DNA of 64,000 bases. It comes from JBHFEI01 sp041928815. Its GTDB lineage: Bacteria; Pseudomonadota; Alphaproteobacteria; Rhizobiales; Rhizobiaceae. The notes below the pieces were generated by a model. It was not told where the DNA came from. It searched no databases and saw nothing but the letters and a program-made list of their open reading frames with translations. The DNA lies in the NCBI RefSeq assembly GCF_041928815.1, contig NZ_JBHFEI010000015.1:14632-78631 (forward strand), given 5' to 3'. Below are positions 27,016 through 35,265 of this stretch, piece after piece. Each line of letters begins with the position of its first letter. The stretch's first letter is position 1. Position numbers and translations under genes: made by a program.

Positions 27016-27393
27016 ATGTCCACCGATGCCGCCGAAGAGGTGGATGTCCGCGAGGGCATCATCCATTCCGCCATTCCCGCCGACGAACTGGCACGGCTCA
27101 GCGACGACATCATCGCCGCGCTGAAGACGGTCTACGATCCGGAGATCCCGGCCGACATCTTCGAACTCGGGCTGATCTACAAGATCGACGTCGAGGACGA
27201 CCGCATGGTGAAGATCGCCATGACGCTGACGGCGCCCGGCTGCCCGGTCGCGGGCGAGATGCCCGGCTGGGTGGAAAATGCCGTCGGCGCTGTCGAGGGC
27301 GTCTCCGGCGTCGAGGTGTCGATGACCTTCGATCCGCCATGGACGCCGGATCGCATGTCGGAGGAGGCGAAGGTCGCCGTCGGCTGGTACTGA
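27016..27393 (+). CDS. sufT: SufT-like Fe-S maturation protein (DUF59/MIP18)
   Basis: 125 residues. The DUF59 domain is clear: IIAALKTVYDPEIPADIFELGLIYKIDVEDD, MTLTAPGCPVAGEMPGWVENAV and FDPPWTPDRMSEEAK, with the conserved Cys in APGCP. SufT-type proteins help mature Fe-S enzymes and correspond to sufX in the Agrobacterium operon. AGAGGAGA precedes the ATG, 13 bases after sufS. Confidence 0.93.
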   Translation: MSTDAAEEVDVREGIIHSAIPADELARLSDDIIAALKTVYDPEIPADIFELGLIYKIDVEDDRMVKIAMTLTAPGCPVAGEMPGWVENAVGAVEGVSGVEVSMTFDPPWTPDRMSEEAKVAVGWY

Positions 27394-27421
27394 ACCGCGA
27401 GATCTCGGGGCCTTGCGGCAG

Positions 27422-27449
27422 TTGATCGCCTGCGCGCAAAGCACTACAT
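27422..27449 (+). promoter_or_regulatory. Candidate promoter of sufA
   Basis: TTGATC (27422-27427), a 16-base spacer and CTACAT (27444-27449) form a plausible sigma-70-like promoter in the 108-base gap between sufT and sufA, so sufA may have separate transcription. CACTACAT also occurs upstream of sufB, where no good -35 is seen at the right distance. Confidence 0.4.
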
Positions 27450-27462
27450 TCGGAGTGTGGGC

Positions 27463-27481
27463 GCCGGGCCTTGAACCCGGC
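27463..27481 (+). other. Leader stem-loop upstream of sufA
   Basis: GCCGGG - CCTTGAA - CCCGGC, a 6-bp stem with a 7-nt loop, ends 20 bases before the sufA ATG. Loop and stem match the sufB leader hairpin at 21814-21830 apart from one extra base pair. It would lie in the 5' untranslated region if the promoter at 27422-27449 is used. Confidence 0.5.
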
Positions 27482-27501
27482 AGCATCCAGGAGAAGCGGA
27501 T

Positions 27502-27900
27502 ATGGGTTTTGCAGTGATGTCGCTGACCGACGCGGCCGCCGGCCGGGTCAAGGCCATCGTCGAGAATGCGGGAGAGGCGGCGCGGGGCATCCGCGTCTCG
27601 ATCAAGAAGGGCGGCTGCGCCGGCATGGAATATGCCGTCGACCTCGTCACCGATGCCAATGTGAACGCCAGGGACGACCTGGTCGAGCATGCGGGCGCGA
27701 AGGTCTGGGTGGCGCCGGAGGCCGTGCTCTACCTGCTCGGCACGCGGATGGACTTCGAGGCGACGCGCCTGCGCTCGGGCTTCACCTTCACCAATCCGAA
27801 CCAGACATCCGCCTGCGGTTGCGGCGAATCGGTCGAACTGAAGCCCGCCGATCTTGCGGCGCTCGCCGCCCGCGGCGATGCGGTGGTGCGCGCGGGCTGA
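27502..27900 (+). CDS. sufA: A-type Fe-S carrier SufA
   Basis: 132 residues of the A-type carrier (HesB/IscA) family. The three conserved Cys are C39 in GGCAGMEY and C105/C107 in SACGCGES. It accepts clusters from SufBCD and passes them to target proteins. AGGAGA lies upstream of ATG 27502. It is separated from sufT by 108 bases with its own candidate promoter and hairpin. Confidence 0.96.
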   Translation: MGFAVMSLTDAAAGRVKAIVENAGEAARGIRVSIKKGGCAGMEYAVDLVTDANVNARDDLVEHAGAKVWVAPEAVLYLLGTRMDFEATRLRSGFTFTNPNQTSACGCGESVELKPADLAALAARGDAVVRAG

Positions 27901-28013
27901 TCCGCCTGAGGCGCGGGCGAGCCGGCCGGCGGTCTTCGGGCGGGATCCGTCGAAAGTGAAGTCCCGCCGGTCCTGCGGCGGTTGGGGGAAGCGCCAGAAC
28001 CGGGCCCGTCGTC

Positions 28014-29900
28014 ATGCCGTTCAAGCAGGAACATTTCGTCAGGGCGCTCTATGAGAGCTTCCCCGATCCCGTGGTGGCGGTCAGCAACGAGAAGATCCTT
28101 CTGGCCGCCAACAGCGCGGCCCTGCAGCACTTCGGCTACGAGGTGGGCGAATTCGTCGGCGCGCCGGCGCGCATGCTCTATGCCGACGACGAGGATTATG
28201 CGAACTGCATGTCGGTGCGCGGCTTCGGCATCGCGACACCGCCCGAAACATCCTCGGTTTACCGCTATCGCCGCAAGGACGGCTCGGTCTTTTCCGCGCG
28301 GCTGCGCACCACGCGCGTCTTCGACGATGCCGGTGACGAATGCGGCATGATTGCCGTCGTGCAGGACATTTCCGATTATCTCGCGCTGGAGGTCGATCGC
28401 CAGAAGGCGCTTTCCGTGCTTGACTCCGCGCTCCACGCCATGCCGGGCGGTTTCGCAATCTTCGATCCGATGGAGCGTCTGATCGCCTTCAACGAGGCCT
28501 ATCGCGGCGCCTTCGGCCACCTGGCGCCGATGATCCGCGCAGGCATGACCGCCGAGGAGATCGTGCGCCTCCTCCAGGAGGATGCGATCTTCCCCGAGGC
28601 CCTGCCGGGGGCGGCCAATGTCGAGGAATGGATCGCGAGACGCCTGCGGGATTTCCGCACGCCGGACGGGCGGCCCGCCGCCTTTCCCTACAGCGACGGG
28701 CGCTGGGTGCAGGTCGAAAGCCGGCGCACCGCCGACGGCAACACCGCCGTCATGCGCATCGACATCACGGAACTGAAGCAGGCGCAGGTGGCGCTCGAGC
28801 GGCAACGTCTCGAATATTATACCCTGGTGCAGAACATCCCGGATTTCGTGACCCGGATCGCCGCCGACAAGACGGTCCTTTTCGCCAACGACCCCTATGC
28901 CCGCTTCGTCGGCCTGCCGGCAGAGGAGTTCGTCGGCCGCCCGCTGCGTGATCTTGTCCCGGCCGACGACTGGAGGCGTGTCGAGGGCGTGCTCGACAGT
29001 CTCGGACCGAAGATGCCGCTGATCACCACCGAGCAGAAGCGCGTCATGGCCGACGGCCGCATCCTCTGGATCATGTGGTCGAACATGGCGGTCTTCGAGA
29101 ACGACATTCTGGTCGAATATGTCACCGTCGGCCGCGACATCACGCGGCTGAAACAGCAGCAGGCACGGATCGCGAGGCAGAGCGACGAACTGCACCGCAA
29201 GAACGAGGCGCTGAACCAGTTCACCGCCACCGTGTCGCATGATCTCAAGGCGCCGCTGCGGCACATCTCGATGTTTTCCGAGATGATCGTCGACGACATC
29301 CGCTCCGAGACATTCGACGAACTGCCCGTCTATGCCGGCCATCTGCGCGACAGCGCCCGCCGCATGGACCGGCTGATCGACAGTCTGCTCGACTACTCCC
29401 AGATCGCCTACCAGATCGGCCAGTGGCGGACCGTCGACCTGAAGGAGGTCATCGACACGGTGGTGCTCGATCTCGAAAGTTTCATCCGCGAGGCGCAGGC
29501 CGAGATCCGCCTCGGCGATCTGGTCGCCATCACCGGCGATCCCGAACTGCTGAAGCGCCTGTTGCAGAACCTGATCGGCAACGCCGTCAAATATCGCCGG
29601 CCCGGCATTGCGCCGGTGGTGCAGATCCGCACCGAGGACAGCGAAGAGAGCGTCCGCCTGACGGTGGAGGACAACGGCATCGGTATCGATCCGCGCTTCG
29701 CGACGAAGATCTTCGATGTGTTCCAGCGGCTTCACCGCGACGAAAGCGTCTATCCAGGCACCGGAATAGGCCTGGCGCTCGCAAAACGTATTGCCGAAAG
29801 CCACAATGGTTTCATAGAATTGGATCGTCGATTCACCGGTGGGGCCCGGTTCGTCGTGACGTTTCCGAAGGCATCGGCCGCCGGAAGAGAGGGGCCATGA
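28014..29900 (+). CDS. PAS-domain sensor histidine kinase
   Basis: 628 residues, no membrane segment seen, so probably cytosolic. Three PAS-like regions are visible at about 5-125, 133-255 and 265-378. A coiled linker leads to the HisKA with the phospho-accepting His at H409 in FTATVSHDLKAPLRH. The ATPase shows NLIGNAVKYR (519-528), EDNGIGID (552-559), IFDVFQRLH and GTGIGLALAK. The H-box resembles bacteriophytochrome kinases. The response regulator gene overlaps its stop by ATGA, so the two are a coupled pair. The signal is unknown. No strong ribosome site precedes ATG 28014. Confidence 0.92.
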   Translation: MPFKQEHFVRALYESFPDPVVAVSNEKILLAANSAALQHFGYEVGEFVGAPARMLYADDEDYANCMSVRGFGIATPPETSSVYRYRRKDGSVFSARLRTTRVFDDAGDECGMIAVVQDISDYLALEVDRQKALSVLDSALHAMPGGFAIFDPMERLIAFNEAYRGAFGHLAPMIRAGMTAEEIVRLLQEDAIFPEALPGAANVEEWIARRLRDFRTPDGRPAAFPYSDGRWVQVESRRTADGNTAVMRIDITELKQAQVALERQRLEYYTLVQNIPDFVTRIAADKTVLFANDPYARFVGLPAEEFVGRPLRDLVPADDWRRVEGVLDSLGPKMPLITTEQKRVMADGRILWIMWSNMAVFENDILVEYVTVGRDITRLKQQQARIARQSDELHRKNEALNQFTATVSHDLKAPLRHISMFSEMIVDDIRSETFDELPVYAGHLRDSARRMDRLIDSLLDYSQIAYQIGQWRTVDLKEVIDTVVLDLESFIREAQAEIRLGDLVAITGDPELLKRLLQNLIGNAVKYRRPGIAPVVQIRTEDSEESVRLTVEDNGIGIDPRFATKIFDVFQRLHRDESVYPGTGIGLALAKRIAESHNGFIELDRRFTGGARFVVTFPKASAAGREGP

Positions 29901-30322
29901 GTGCCAGACTGAAACGGAAGCTGCTGATCGTCGACGATGACGGCGTCGATGTGCGCTTCGTCGTGAGAGCGTTTTCGGAAGTGACCCATGAGGTCGCGAT
30001 CACCCATGCCGACGACGCCGACGCGGCGACGCTGATGCTGGATTCCCAGGATTTCGACTATGTCCTGCTCGACATCAACATGCCGGGCATCAGTGGGGTC
30101 GACCTGTTGCGGCGCATTCGCGACAACAAGAGGACGGCGGTGCTGCCAGTCATCATGTTCACGTCGTCGATGAGCCAGATCGACATCTACCGTTCCTACG
30201 AGAACGGCGCCAATGCCTATGCGCTGAAGCCCTCCTCGGTAACCGGCTATCGCCGTTTCGCCGAGGGCTTTACCCGGTTCTGGGTCGATATCGCGGTCGC
30301 CCCCTGTCCGCCCGGCGAGTGA
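29897..30322 (+). CDS. Single-domain response regulator (Rcp1-like)
   Basis: 141 residues, a receiver domain only: acidic pocket D13/D14, phospho-acceptor D59 in LLDINMPG, T89 in IMFTSS and K111 in LKPSS. There is no output domain, as in Rcp1-type partners of phytochrome-like kinases, so it may pass phosphate onward or act by protein contact. The ATG overlaps the kinase stop by ATGA. Confidence 0.92.
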   Translation: MSARLKRKLLIVDDDGVDVRFVVRAFSEVTHEVAITHADDADAATLMLDSQDFDYVLLDINMPGISGVDLLRRIRDNKRTAVLPVIMFTSSMSQIDIYRSYENGANAYALKPSSVTGYRRFAEGFTRFWVDIAVAPCPPGE

Positions 30323-30361
30323 GCGCGTTCGCGCGCCCTCCCGCATTCGCGGGACGATGGC

Positions 30362-30970
30362 TTACAGGAATTCGGTCAGCGCCTCGCGCGACTGCACACC
30401 GGTGAATTCAAGGGCGACGCCCTCCTCGAAATGCCGGACGACGCGGGCGCGCATGCTGCCCATCATCACCGCCATGCCGAGCGGCGGGCGCACCTCGATG
30501 TCGACGGCGGCGCCGGACAGCGACAGATCGATGATGCGGCAATGGTATTTCGTGCCGTCGTCGAAGGTCAGTTCGGTGCGCGTCCTGCGCGGCGTCAGAC
30601 GGTCGTGGCGGCGATCCTCGGGCAGGCCGAGTTCGTGCTTGTTGGCGATCCACGTCAGTTGCGCCGCGAGTTTTTCACGCTTGCGGTCGGTCGCATTGAT
30701 GCGGATGACGAAATTGCGCTCGGCGATGCGCGTCACGGTGCCTTCGAGGCGCCCGACATGTTCCACATAGGCGATGATGCGCTCGCCCGCGCGCGGCTTG
30801 GCGTCCGAGGCGAGCATCACGTCGCCCGGAGACATGTCTATGGCCTTGCAATCATATTCATCATGATTGTCAAGCATGAGGCGGCCGTTGAGGTTGACGG
30901 CGACGCGCTGGAACGCCCGCTCGTCGTATTCCTTGCGGCCGGACGGCTGTGCCTGTTGAAACGAATACAT
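30362..30970 (-). CDS. Tandem PilZ-domain protein
   Basis: About 202 residues with two PilZ domains. The first covers about 15-95, with RVAVNLNGRLML and DMSPGD in place of the usual D/NxSxxG. The second covers about 115-200, with RRHDRLTPRRTRTELTF and DLSLSGAAVDI. PilZ domains bind cyclic-di-GMP, and the second carries both the Arg-rich and the DxSxxG motifs. It is likely a motility or surface effector. ATG 30970 is preferred over 30976 because TAGG lies at the right spacing. A CtrA-like box is at 31023-31037. Confidence 0.88.
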   Translation of the reverse strand: MYSFQQAQPSGRKEYDERAFQRVAVNLNGRLMLDNHDEYDCKAIDMSPGDVMLASDAKPRAGERIIAYVEHVGRLEGTVTRIAERNFVIRINATDRKREKLAAQLTWIANKHELGLPEDRRHDRLTPRRTRTELTFDDGTKYHCRIIDLSLSGAAVDIEVRPPLGMAVMMGSMRARVVRHFEEGVALEFTGVQSREALTEFL

Positions 30971-31022
30971 CTTCATCCTAACCAGACAGACTGACGACAC
31001 CCTTCGTCCTAGCAAATCCGGC

Positions 31023-31037
31023 TTAACAAAGGGTTGA
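31023..31037 (-). promoter_or_regulatory. CtrA-like box upstream of the PilZ gene
   Basis: On the leftward strand this reads TCAA-N7-TTAA, one mismatch from the CtrA consensus TTAA-N7-TTAA. It lies about 53 bases before the PilZ start. Its spacer, CCCTTTG, resembles CGCTTTG in the box upstream of the PAS-protein gene. Confidence 0.45.
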
Positions 31038-31061
31038 AACCGGCCGGGCAGAGGTAACCTT

Positions 31062-31697
31062 TCAGTCCTGGCGGCCACCCTCGAAGACGCGCAGATGCAG
31101 CACGCGGCGGATCGTTCCGCCGAAAAGCGGCTCCGGCGCGGGCCGCGCCGGAGCCGGAGGCGGCAGCACGATTTCCGGCCGGTTCTGCAGGAAGGGCTCC
31201 GTCTTGTCGATGTCGATCGCCCTCAGCCCGGCGAGATCGAGATAGGCGATCGCCGTCGCGTGCAGCCAGCCCGGGCGGGACAGCGGCGCGATCGCGCCGA
31301 TGATGCGGTCGATCTCGCCGTCCGGCGAGGCGAGGGGAAGCAGCACGAGTTCCGTCTGCAACGGCTCGCGCGTCATCGACAGCGCGGTCGCGGAGAGCAC
31401 GATCGGCGTCGCCTCCGTCATCACCTCGGCTGCCACGCGGTTGACGCGCTTCGTCTCGTCGGCCCGCCAGAGGCTGTCGAAGGTCGTCCCGCGCAGCTCC
31501 CGGCCGAAGAGGGCGCAGACATGGGTGCCGGCCAGGCGGAACCGCAGATCCGCCTCCGGGCGCATTTCGAGGATGAAGAGGTCCGGCAGGATTCCACGGA
31601 TACCGGCGGGCTCGACTTCCTGCCGGTAGGGCGCCTTGCGGGTTCCGCGAAGGTCGTTCCAGTAGGTGAAGATCTCGATGGCCGACTTGCTGCGCAT
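31062..31697 (-). CDS. PAS-family protein (PAS_5/DUF-type, rhizobial)
   Basis: 211 residues. The N-terminal part, EIFTYWNDLRGTRKAPYRQEVEPAGIRGILPDLFILE, and the middle RFRLAGTHVCALFGRELRGTTFDSLW, are typical of the PAS_5 family of single-domain alphaproteobacterial proteins. A Pro-rich tail follows. Its ligand and role are unknown; relatives often sit beside PilZ or regulatory genes. The start is the ATG before RSKSAIEIF. It lies 91 bases upstream of the PilZ gene on the same strand. Confidence 0.82.
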   Translation of the reverse strand: MRSKSAIEIFTYWNDLRGTRKAPYRQEVEPAGIRGILPDLFILEMRPEADLRFRLAGTHVCALFGRELRGTTFDSLWRADETKRVNRVAAEVMTEATPIVLSATALSMTREPLQTELVLLPLASPDGEIDRIIGAIAPLSRPGWLHATAIAYLDLAGLRAIDIDKTEPFLQNRPEIVLPPPAPARPAPEPLFGGTIRRVLHLRVFEGGRQD

Positions 31698-32076
31698 GAT
31701 TCCAAATTCCAATGGGGCGGCCGGCCTGTTCCGATCTGGCACGGATGAAAGGGGCGACCGCGTTTCTGGCATCCACGCAGCGAAATCCGTGCCAGCGCGC
31801 CAGCCTCCCGTCCGGCGGGACCGTTAAGGTTAACAAAGCGTTTCGATTGAAGCGCACCGGGGGCCGTGCGAAGAGACGTGTCGATGAAGGTCAGCCTTCG
31901 GCACCTCCTCGAACGCCCGGTTTTCCGGGCCGGTCAGCCGTCCGGGTCCTTTCCGGCGGCTTTCTTTTTGTCGGCAAGGCGGCGCGGATCTGCGCCAGGC
32001 GATGGCGGTGGCGGTTTTTGTCCGCTAACGTGGCCGCGATCCCGTGCCTGCCCCGCTGTCCCGAAAAGAGCGCCCG
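31698..32076. other. Divergent intergenic region (PAS protein / rhomboid)
   Basis: A 379-base region between divergent genes. It contains the CtrA-like box and the 16-base repeat shared with the M23 promoter (31821-31836). The remainder shows no credible gene, repeat or hairpin; short open frames here have no recognisable features. Confidence 0.5.
31830..31844 (-). promoter_or_regulatory. CtrA-like box upstream of the PAS-protein gene
   Basis: On the leftward strand this reads GAAA-N7-TTAACC, with the TTAACC half intact and the other half degenerate. It overlaps CCGTTAAGGTTAACAA (31821-31836), identical to 11922-11937 upstream of the M23 gene. It lies about 133 bases before the PAS-protein start. 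Confidence 0.45.
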
Positions 32077-32808
32077 ATGTCCCATGATGCCCCGCCCGAG
32101 GAGGGCGGCCGACCCGAGCCCGACCTGAGGCCCCGTCGCCATGAGCCCGCCTTCAACCTTCCCACGGCGCTGACCGGACTGCTCGGTGTCCTCGTCGCGA
32201 TCCATCTGGTGCGGGCCTACCTCCTGACGCCGGACCAGGACGGCTACGTGCTGTTCGAATTCGCCTTCACGCCGGCGCGCTACGCCTTCCCGCTTGCCGA
32301 ACAGTCGCTTGCCTGGCTCTGGACGCCGGTCACCTATTCCTTCCTGCATGGCGGCTTCGAGCATCTGATCTTCAACGCCTTCTGGATGGCGGCCTTCGGC
32401 GCGCCCGTCGTCCGGCGTATCGGGCCGGGGCGTTTCGCGGCGTTCTGGTGCCTGTCCTCGGCGGCCGCCGTCGGCTTTCACACGCTCTTCCACTGGGCCG
32501 ATTTCGGCATCGTCGTCGGCGCCTCCGGCGCGGTCGCGGGGCTGATGGGGGCGGCGGCGCGCTTCGTCTTCGCGCCCCATGGCGGCGTCGACCGGCGCCT
32601 CGCCCATCTCAATCGGAGGCTGTCGCTGTCCGAATGCCTCGCGAATCGCTCCGTGCTCGTCTTTTCCGGCCTGTGGTTCGCCACCAACATCTTCATCGGC
32701 CTCGGACTGTTCTCGGTCGCGGGAACGGCGCCTGTCGCCTGGGAGGCCCATATCGGCGGCTTCCTTTTCGGCTTCCTCCTGTTTGCGCTGTTCGATCCGC
32801 GGCGCTGA
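32077..32808 (+). CDS. Rhomboid-family intramembrane serine protease
   Basis: 243 residues with about six membrane segments. Rhomboid signatures are present: TYSFLHGGFEHLIFNAFWM (85-103), the catalytic Ser150 in GASGAVAGLMG, and the catalytic His225 in EAHIGGFLFGF. It cleaves membrane-anchored substrates, which are unknown here. ATG 32077 is preferred to an in-frame GTG at 32044 that adds 11 residues. Confidence 0.93.
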   Translation: MSHDAPPEEGGRPEPDLRPRRHEPAFNLPTALTGLLGVLVAIHLVRAYLLTPDQDGYVLFEFAFTPARYAFPLAEQSLAWLWTPVTYSFLHGGFEHLIFNAFWMAAFGAPVVRRIGPGRFAAFWCLSSAAAVGFHTLFHWADFGIVVGASGAVAGLMGAAARFVFAPHGGVDRRLAHLNRRLSLSECLANRSVLVFSGLWFATNIFIGLGLFSVAGTAPVAWEAHIGGFLFGFLLFALFDPRR

Positions 32809-33102
32809 GGGCAGGGTCCGTGCCGGACTGCGACGGGACCGATGACGGCGGAGGGAGGCCCGTCCGCCGAAAATTCTCTAAGTCGCTAAATCGATTTGCA
32901 TTTCAGGGCTTCGCGAAAGACGGTTGATTTCATGCCTCCCTTGCCGCACCATGCGTCTGCCGCCTCCCGGGAAGAGGCGGATCGGGGGATGGAGAAAAGC
33001 GGCGTGCGCGCGCTCAGGCGTGGCGGGACATGTCCGGGCCGGCAAACACCTGTTCCGTCCGCATCGCGGGACAGGCCGTGACATCGAACAGGAGGAGCGA
33101 GC

Positions 33103-33537
33103 ATGTCGGTAACCGTGAAGACCATTCTCGATGAAAAAGGCCGGTCGGTCGTCACCGTGGCGCCGGACCTGACCGTGGAGGCGGCGGCCCGCATCCTTCA
33201 CGAGAACCGGATCGGCGCCGTCGTCATTCTGGGCGTCAACCGCAAGGTCGTCGGCATCCTGACGGAGCGCGACATCGTCGCCGCCGTCGCCCATCACGGC
33301 GCCGCCAGCCTCGCAATGCCCGTGTCCGAGGTGATGTGGCGCAACGTCCATGTCTGCACGGAGGAGATGACCGTCAACACGCTGATGGAGATGATGATCT
33401 CGCGGCGCGCCCGGCATCTGCCGGTCGTCGGCGACAACACGCTCGCCGGCATCGTCTCGATCGGCGACGTGGTCAAGAACCACATCCGCGCGATCGAGCG
33501 CGAGGCGGAAGAGATCAAGGCCTATATCGCCGGCTGA
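33103..33537 (+). CDS. CBS-pair domain protein
   Basis: 144 residues consisting of two CBS motifs (about 8-62 and 75-130): TVEAAARILHENRIGAVVILGVNRKVVGILTERDIVAAV and TVNTLMEMMISRRARHLPVVGDNTLAGIVSIGDVVKNHI. CBS pairs bind adenine nucleotides and regulate partner proteins; the partner is unknown. A very strong AGGAGGAG precedes the ATG. The 294 bases upstream of it hold no recognisable gene. Confidence 0.92.
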   Translation: MSVTVKTILDEKGRSVVTVAPDLTVEAAARILHENRIGAVVILGVNRKVVGILTERDIVAAVAHHGAASLAMPVSEVMWRNVHVCTEEMTVNTLMEMMISRRARHLPVVGDNTLAGIVSIGDVVKNHIRAIEREAEEIKAYIAG

Positions 33538-33574
33538 CGGGCCCTCCGCCGGTTGCACTTCAAGAGAGACGCCT

Positions 33575-34540
33575 CTATCGGAGGACCGTCTCCTGCAGCC
33601 GGCGCAGCTCGCCGATCTTCATCTTGGCTTCCTGGTAGCCCCGGTCGATCGCCTCTCCGGCGCGATGGAACTCGGAAAGACCGATGTCGCTCAATTTCGG
33701 GTGCAGCGACAGGTCCGGCGGATCGCCGGCAAGGCGGGCCCGCGAAATGCGATCCTGGATGATGTTGAAGGCCTGCACCATCACGCCGGTCAGGCCCATG
33801 CGCGTCGTCGGCGTCGAGGGCGCCGGAGCGGTCTCCGTGCCGGGGGGCGAGGCGCGATGCTTGATCACGGCGGAACGCCCGTAAAGATCGTAATGCAGAT
33901 TGATCGCGACGACGAGCGGCTGTTCGTAGGCGCGGCAGACGGAGACCGGAACCGGATTGACCAGCGCGCCGTCGACGAGCATGCGGCCGTTGCAGCGGAT
34001 CGGTTCGAAAATGCCCGGCAAGGCGTAGGATGCGCGCAGCGCCGTGATCAGCGAGCCTTCGTTGATCCAGACCTCGTGGCCGCTGTTGACGTCGGTGGCG
34101 ACGGCGACGAAGGGACGGTCTAGGCTTTCGATGCTTCTGTCGTCGATATGTTCCTGCATCCGCCGGGTCAGCCGCATGCCGCCGAGCAGGCCGCCCCCGC
34201 CGATGGCGAAATCGAGGAGACCGGCAATGCGCCGCATCGTCAGCGATCGGGCGAATTCCTCGAGCGCATCGAGCTTTCCCGCGAGATAGCAGCCGCCGAC
34301 GAGCGCGCCGATCGAGGTGCCGGCGATCATGCCGACGGCGATGCCCTCCTCGTCGAGGGCGCGCAGAACGCCGATATGGGCCCAGCCGCGCGCCGCGCCG
34401 CCGCCGAGCGCGAGCGCGATCTTCGCGCGGGCCGGAGCCGGCGGCTTTTCGACGATTGCGGTGGATGCAGGCGAGAGGTGAGGGGCCGTCGAAAGCGGGC
34501 CGGCGGACAGGGGAGAGCGATGAAACGTCCAGTTCAGCAT
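33575..34540 (-). CDS. Patatin-like phospholipase
   Basis: 321 residues. The oxyanion loop is GGGAARGWAHIGVL (46-59), the nucleophile Ser76 is in GTSIG, and the catalytic Asp190 is in DGALVNP. It probably hydrolyses phospholipids or other lipid esters in the cytosol or at the inner membrane. The start is the ATG before LNWTFHR with GAGGG six bases upstream; 61 additional open codons upstream lack similarity. Confidence 0.92.
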   Translation of the reverse strand: MLNWTFHRSPLSAGPLSTAPHLSPASTAIVEKPPAPARAKIALALGGGAARGWAHIGVLRALDEEGIAVGMIAGTSIGALVGGCYLAGKLDALEEFARSLTMRRIAGLLDFAIGGGGLLGGMRLTRRMQEHIDDRSIESLDRPFVAVATDVNSGHEVWINEGSLITALRASYALPGIFEPIRCNGRMLVDGALVNPVPVSVCRAYEQPLVVAINLHYDLYGRSAVIKHRASPPGTETAPAPSTPTTRMGLTGVMVQAFNIIQDRISRARLAGDPPDLSLHPKLSDIGLSEFHRAGEAIDRGYQEAKMKIGELRRLQETVLR

Positions 34541-34730
34541 TCCGCACCCTCGTTGCGCCTGCCGATGCCGGCAGGATCGGGTCAGCACGATCGGGAAGGC
34601 CATCTGGAAGCCGCCAGCGCGCCTTCGAACCGTCTGGGCCGAGCGGTCCCATTGCGTCCATGCTAGGCCGGAACGGGTTGCAGTTTGGTGAATGCGGACC
34701 GGAACTGACCCAAAAAACGGCAATTGCCCG

Positions 34731-35180
34731 CTATTTGTGATACACTTGTTCAGGATTGAAATGTATCGCGTCGTCGACCACGGTCAAGGTGGCCACGCCC
34801 TCCGCAAGCGTCACCGTCCGGTAGAAGCAGGAGCGCCGACCCGTGTGGCATGTCGCGTCGTGGCCGGCGACGGACACCTTGAGCCACAGGGCATCCTGGT
34901 CGCAATCGGCGCGCAGCTCGATGACGGACTGGAGGTTGCCGGAGGTTTCACCCTTCTTCCAGATCCGGCCGCGAGACCGGCTGAAATAATGGGCGATGCC
35001 GGTTTCGAGCGTCAACGACAGCGCTTCCGCGTTCATGAATGCAACCATCAGCAATTCTCCGTCCCGCGCATCGGTCACGATCGCGGTGATCAGGCCGCGG
35101 TCGTCGAAGCGCGGCGAGAAGACGCTGGCGGCTTCGAGCGCGTGCTTGTCTCCGGGCGGGACGGGGAAGGATAGGGTCAT
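34731..35180 (-). CDS. hisI: Phosphoribosyl-AMP cyclohydrolase
   Basis: 149 residues. It opens the adenine ring of phosphoribosyl-AMP in histidine biosynthesis. Signatures: GLITAIVTDARDGELLMVAFMN, YFSRSRGRIWKKGETSGN, the Mg site ADCDQD (D92, D94, D96), and Zn-binding C93, C111 and C118 (CHTGRRSC). It is the stand-alone hisI form without the HisE domain. It lies 85 bases downstream of folE on the same strand. Confidence 0.97.
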   Translation of the reverse strand: MTLSFPVPPGDKHALEAASVFSPRFDDRGLITAIVTDARDGELLMVAFMNAEALSLTLETGIAHYFSRSRGRIWKKGETSGNLQSVIELRADCDQDALWLKVSVAGHDATCHTGRRSCFYRTVTLAEGVATLTVVDDAIHFNPEQVYHK

Positions 35181-35265
35181 CGGCGCATTCTCATGTTCAG
35201 AGCGCCCGATGCCGCCTTCGATCCGGAGCGAGGCCTCGGGCGCGGCGCGTCTCCGGTCGCGGCGT

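Noticed and set aside
27729..29804. Leftward frame (691 codons) opposite the PAS kinase
   Set aside because: It is antisense to a kinase with all catalytic motifs and has no domain signatures.
30339..30354. Hairpin TCCCGC-ATTC-GCGGGA between the response regulator and PilZ genes
   Set aside because: It has no T-run on either strand, so it was not called a terminator.
34712..34729. Possible terminator after hisI (A-run next to GGCAATTGCC)
   Set aside because: The stem is only 3 bp, too weak to call.
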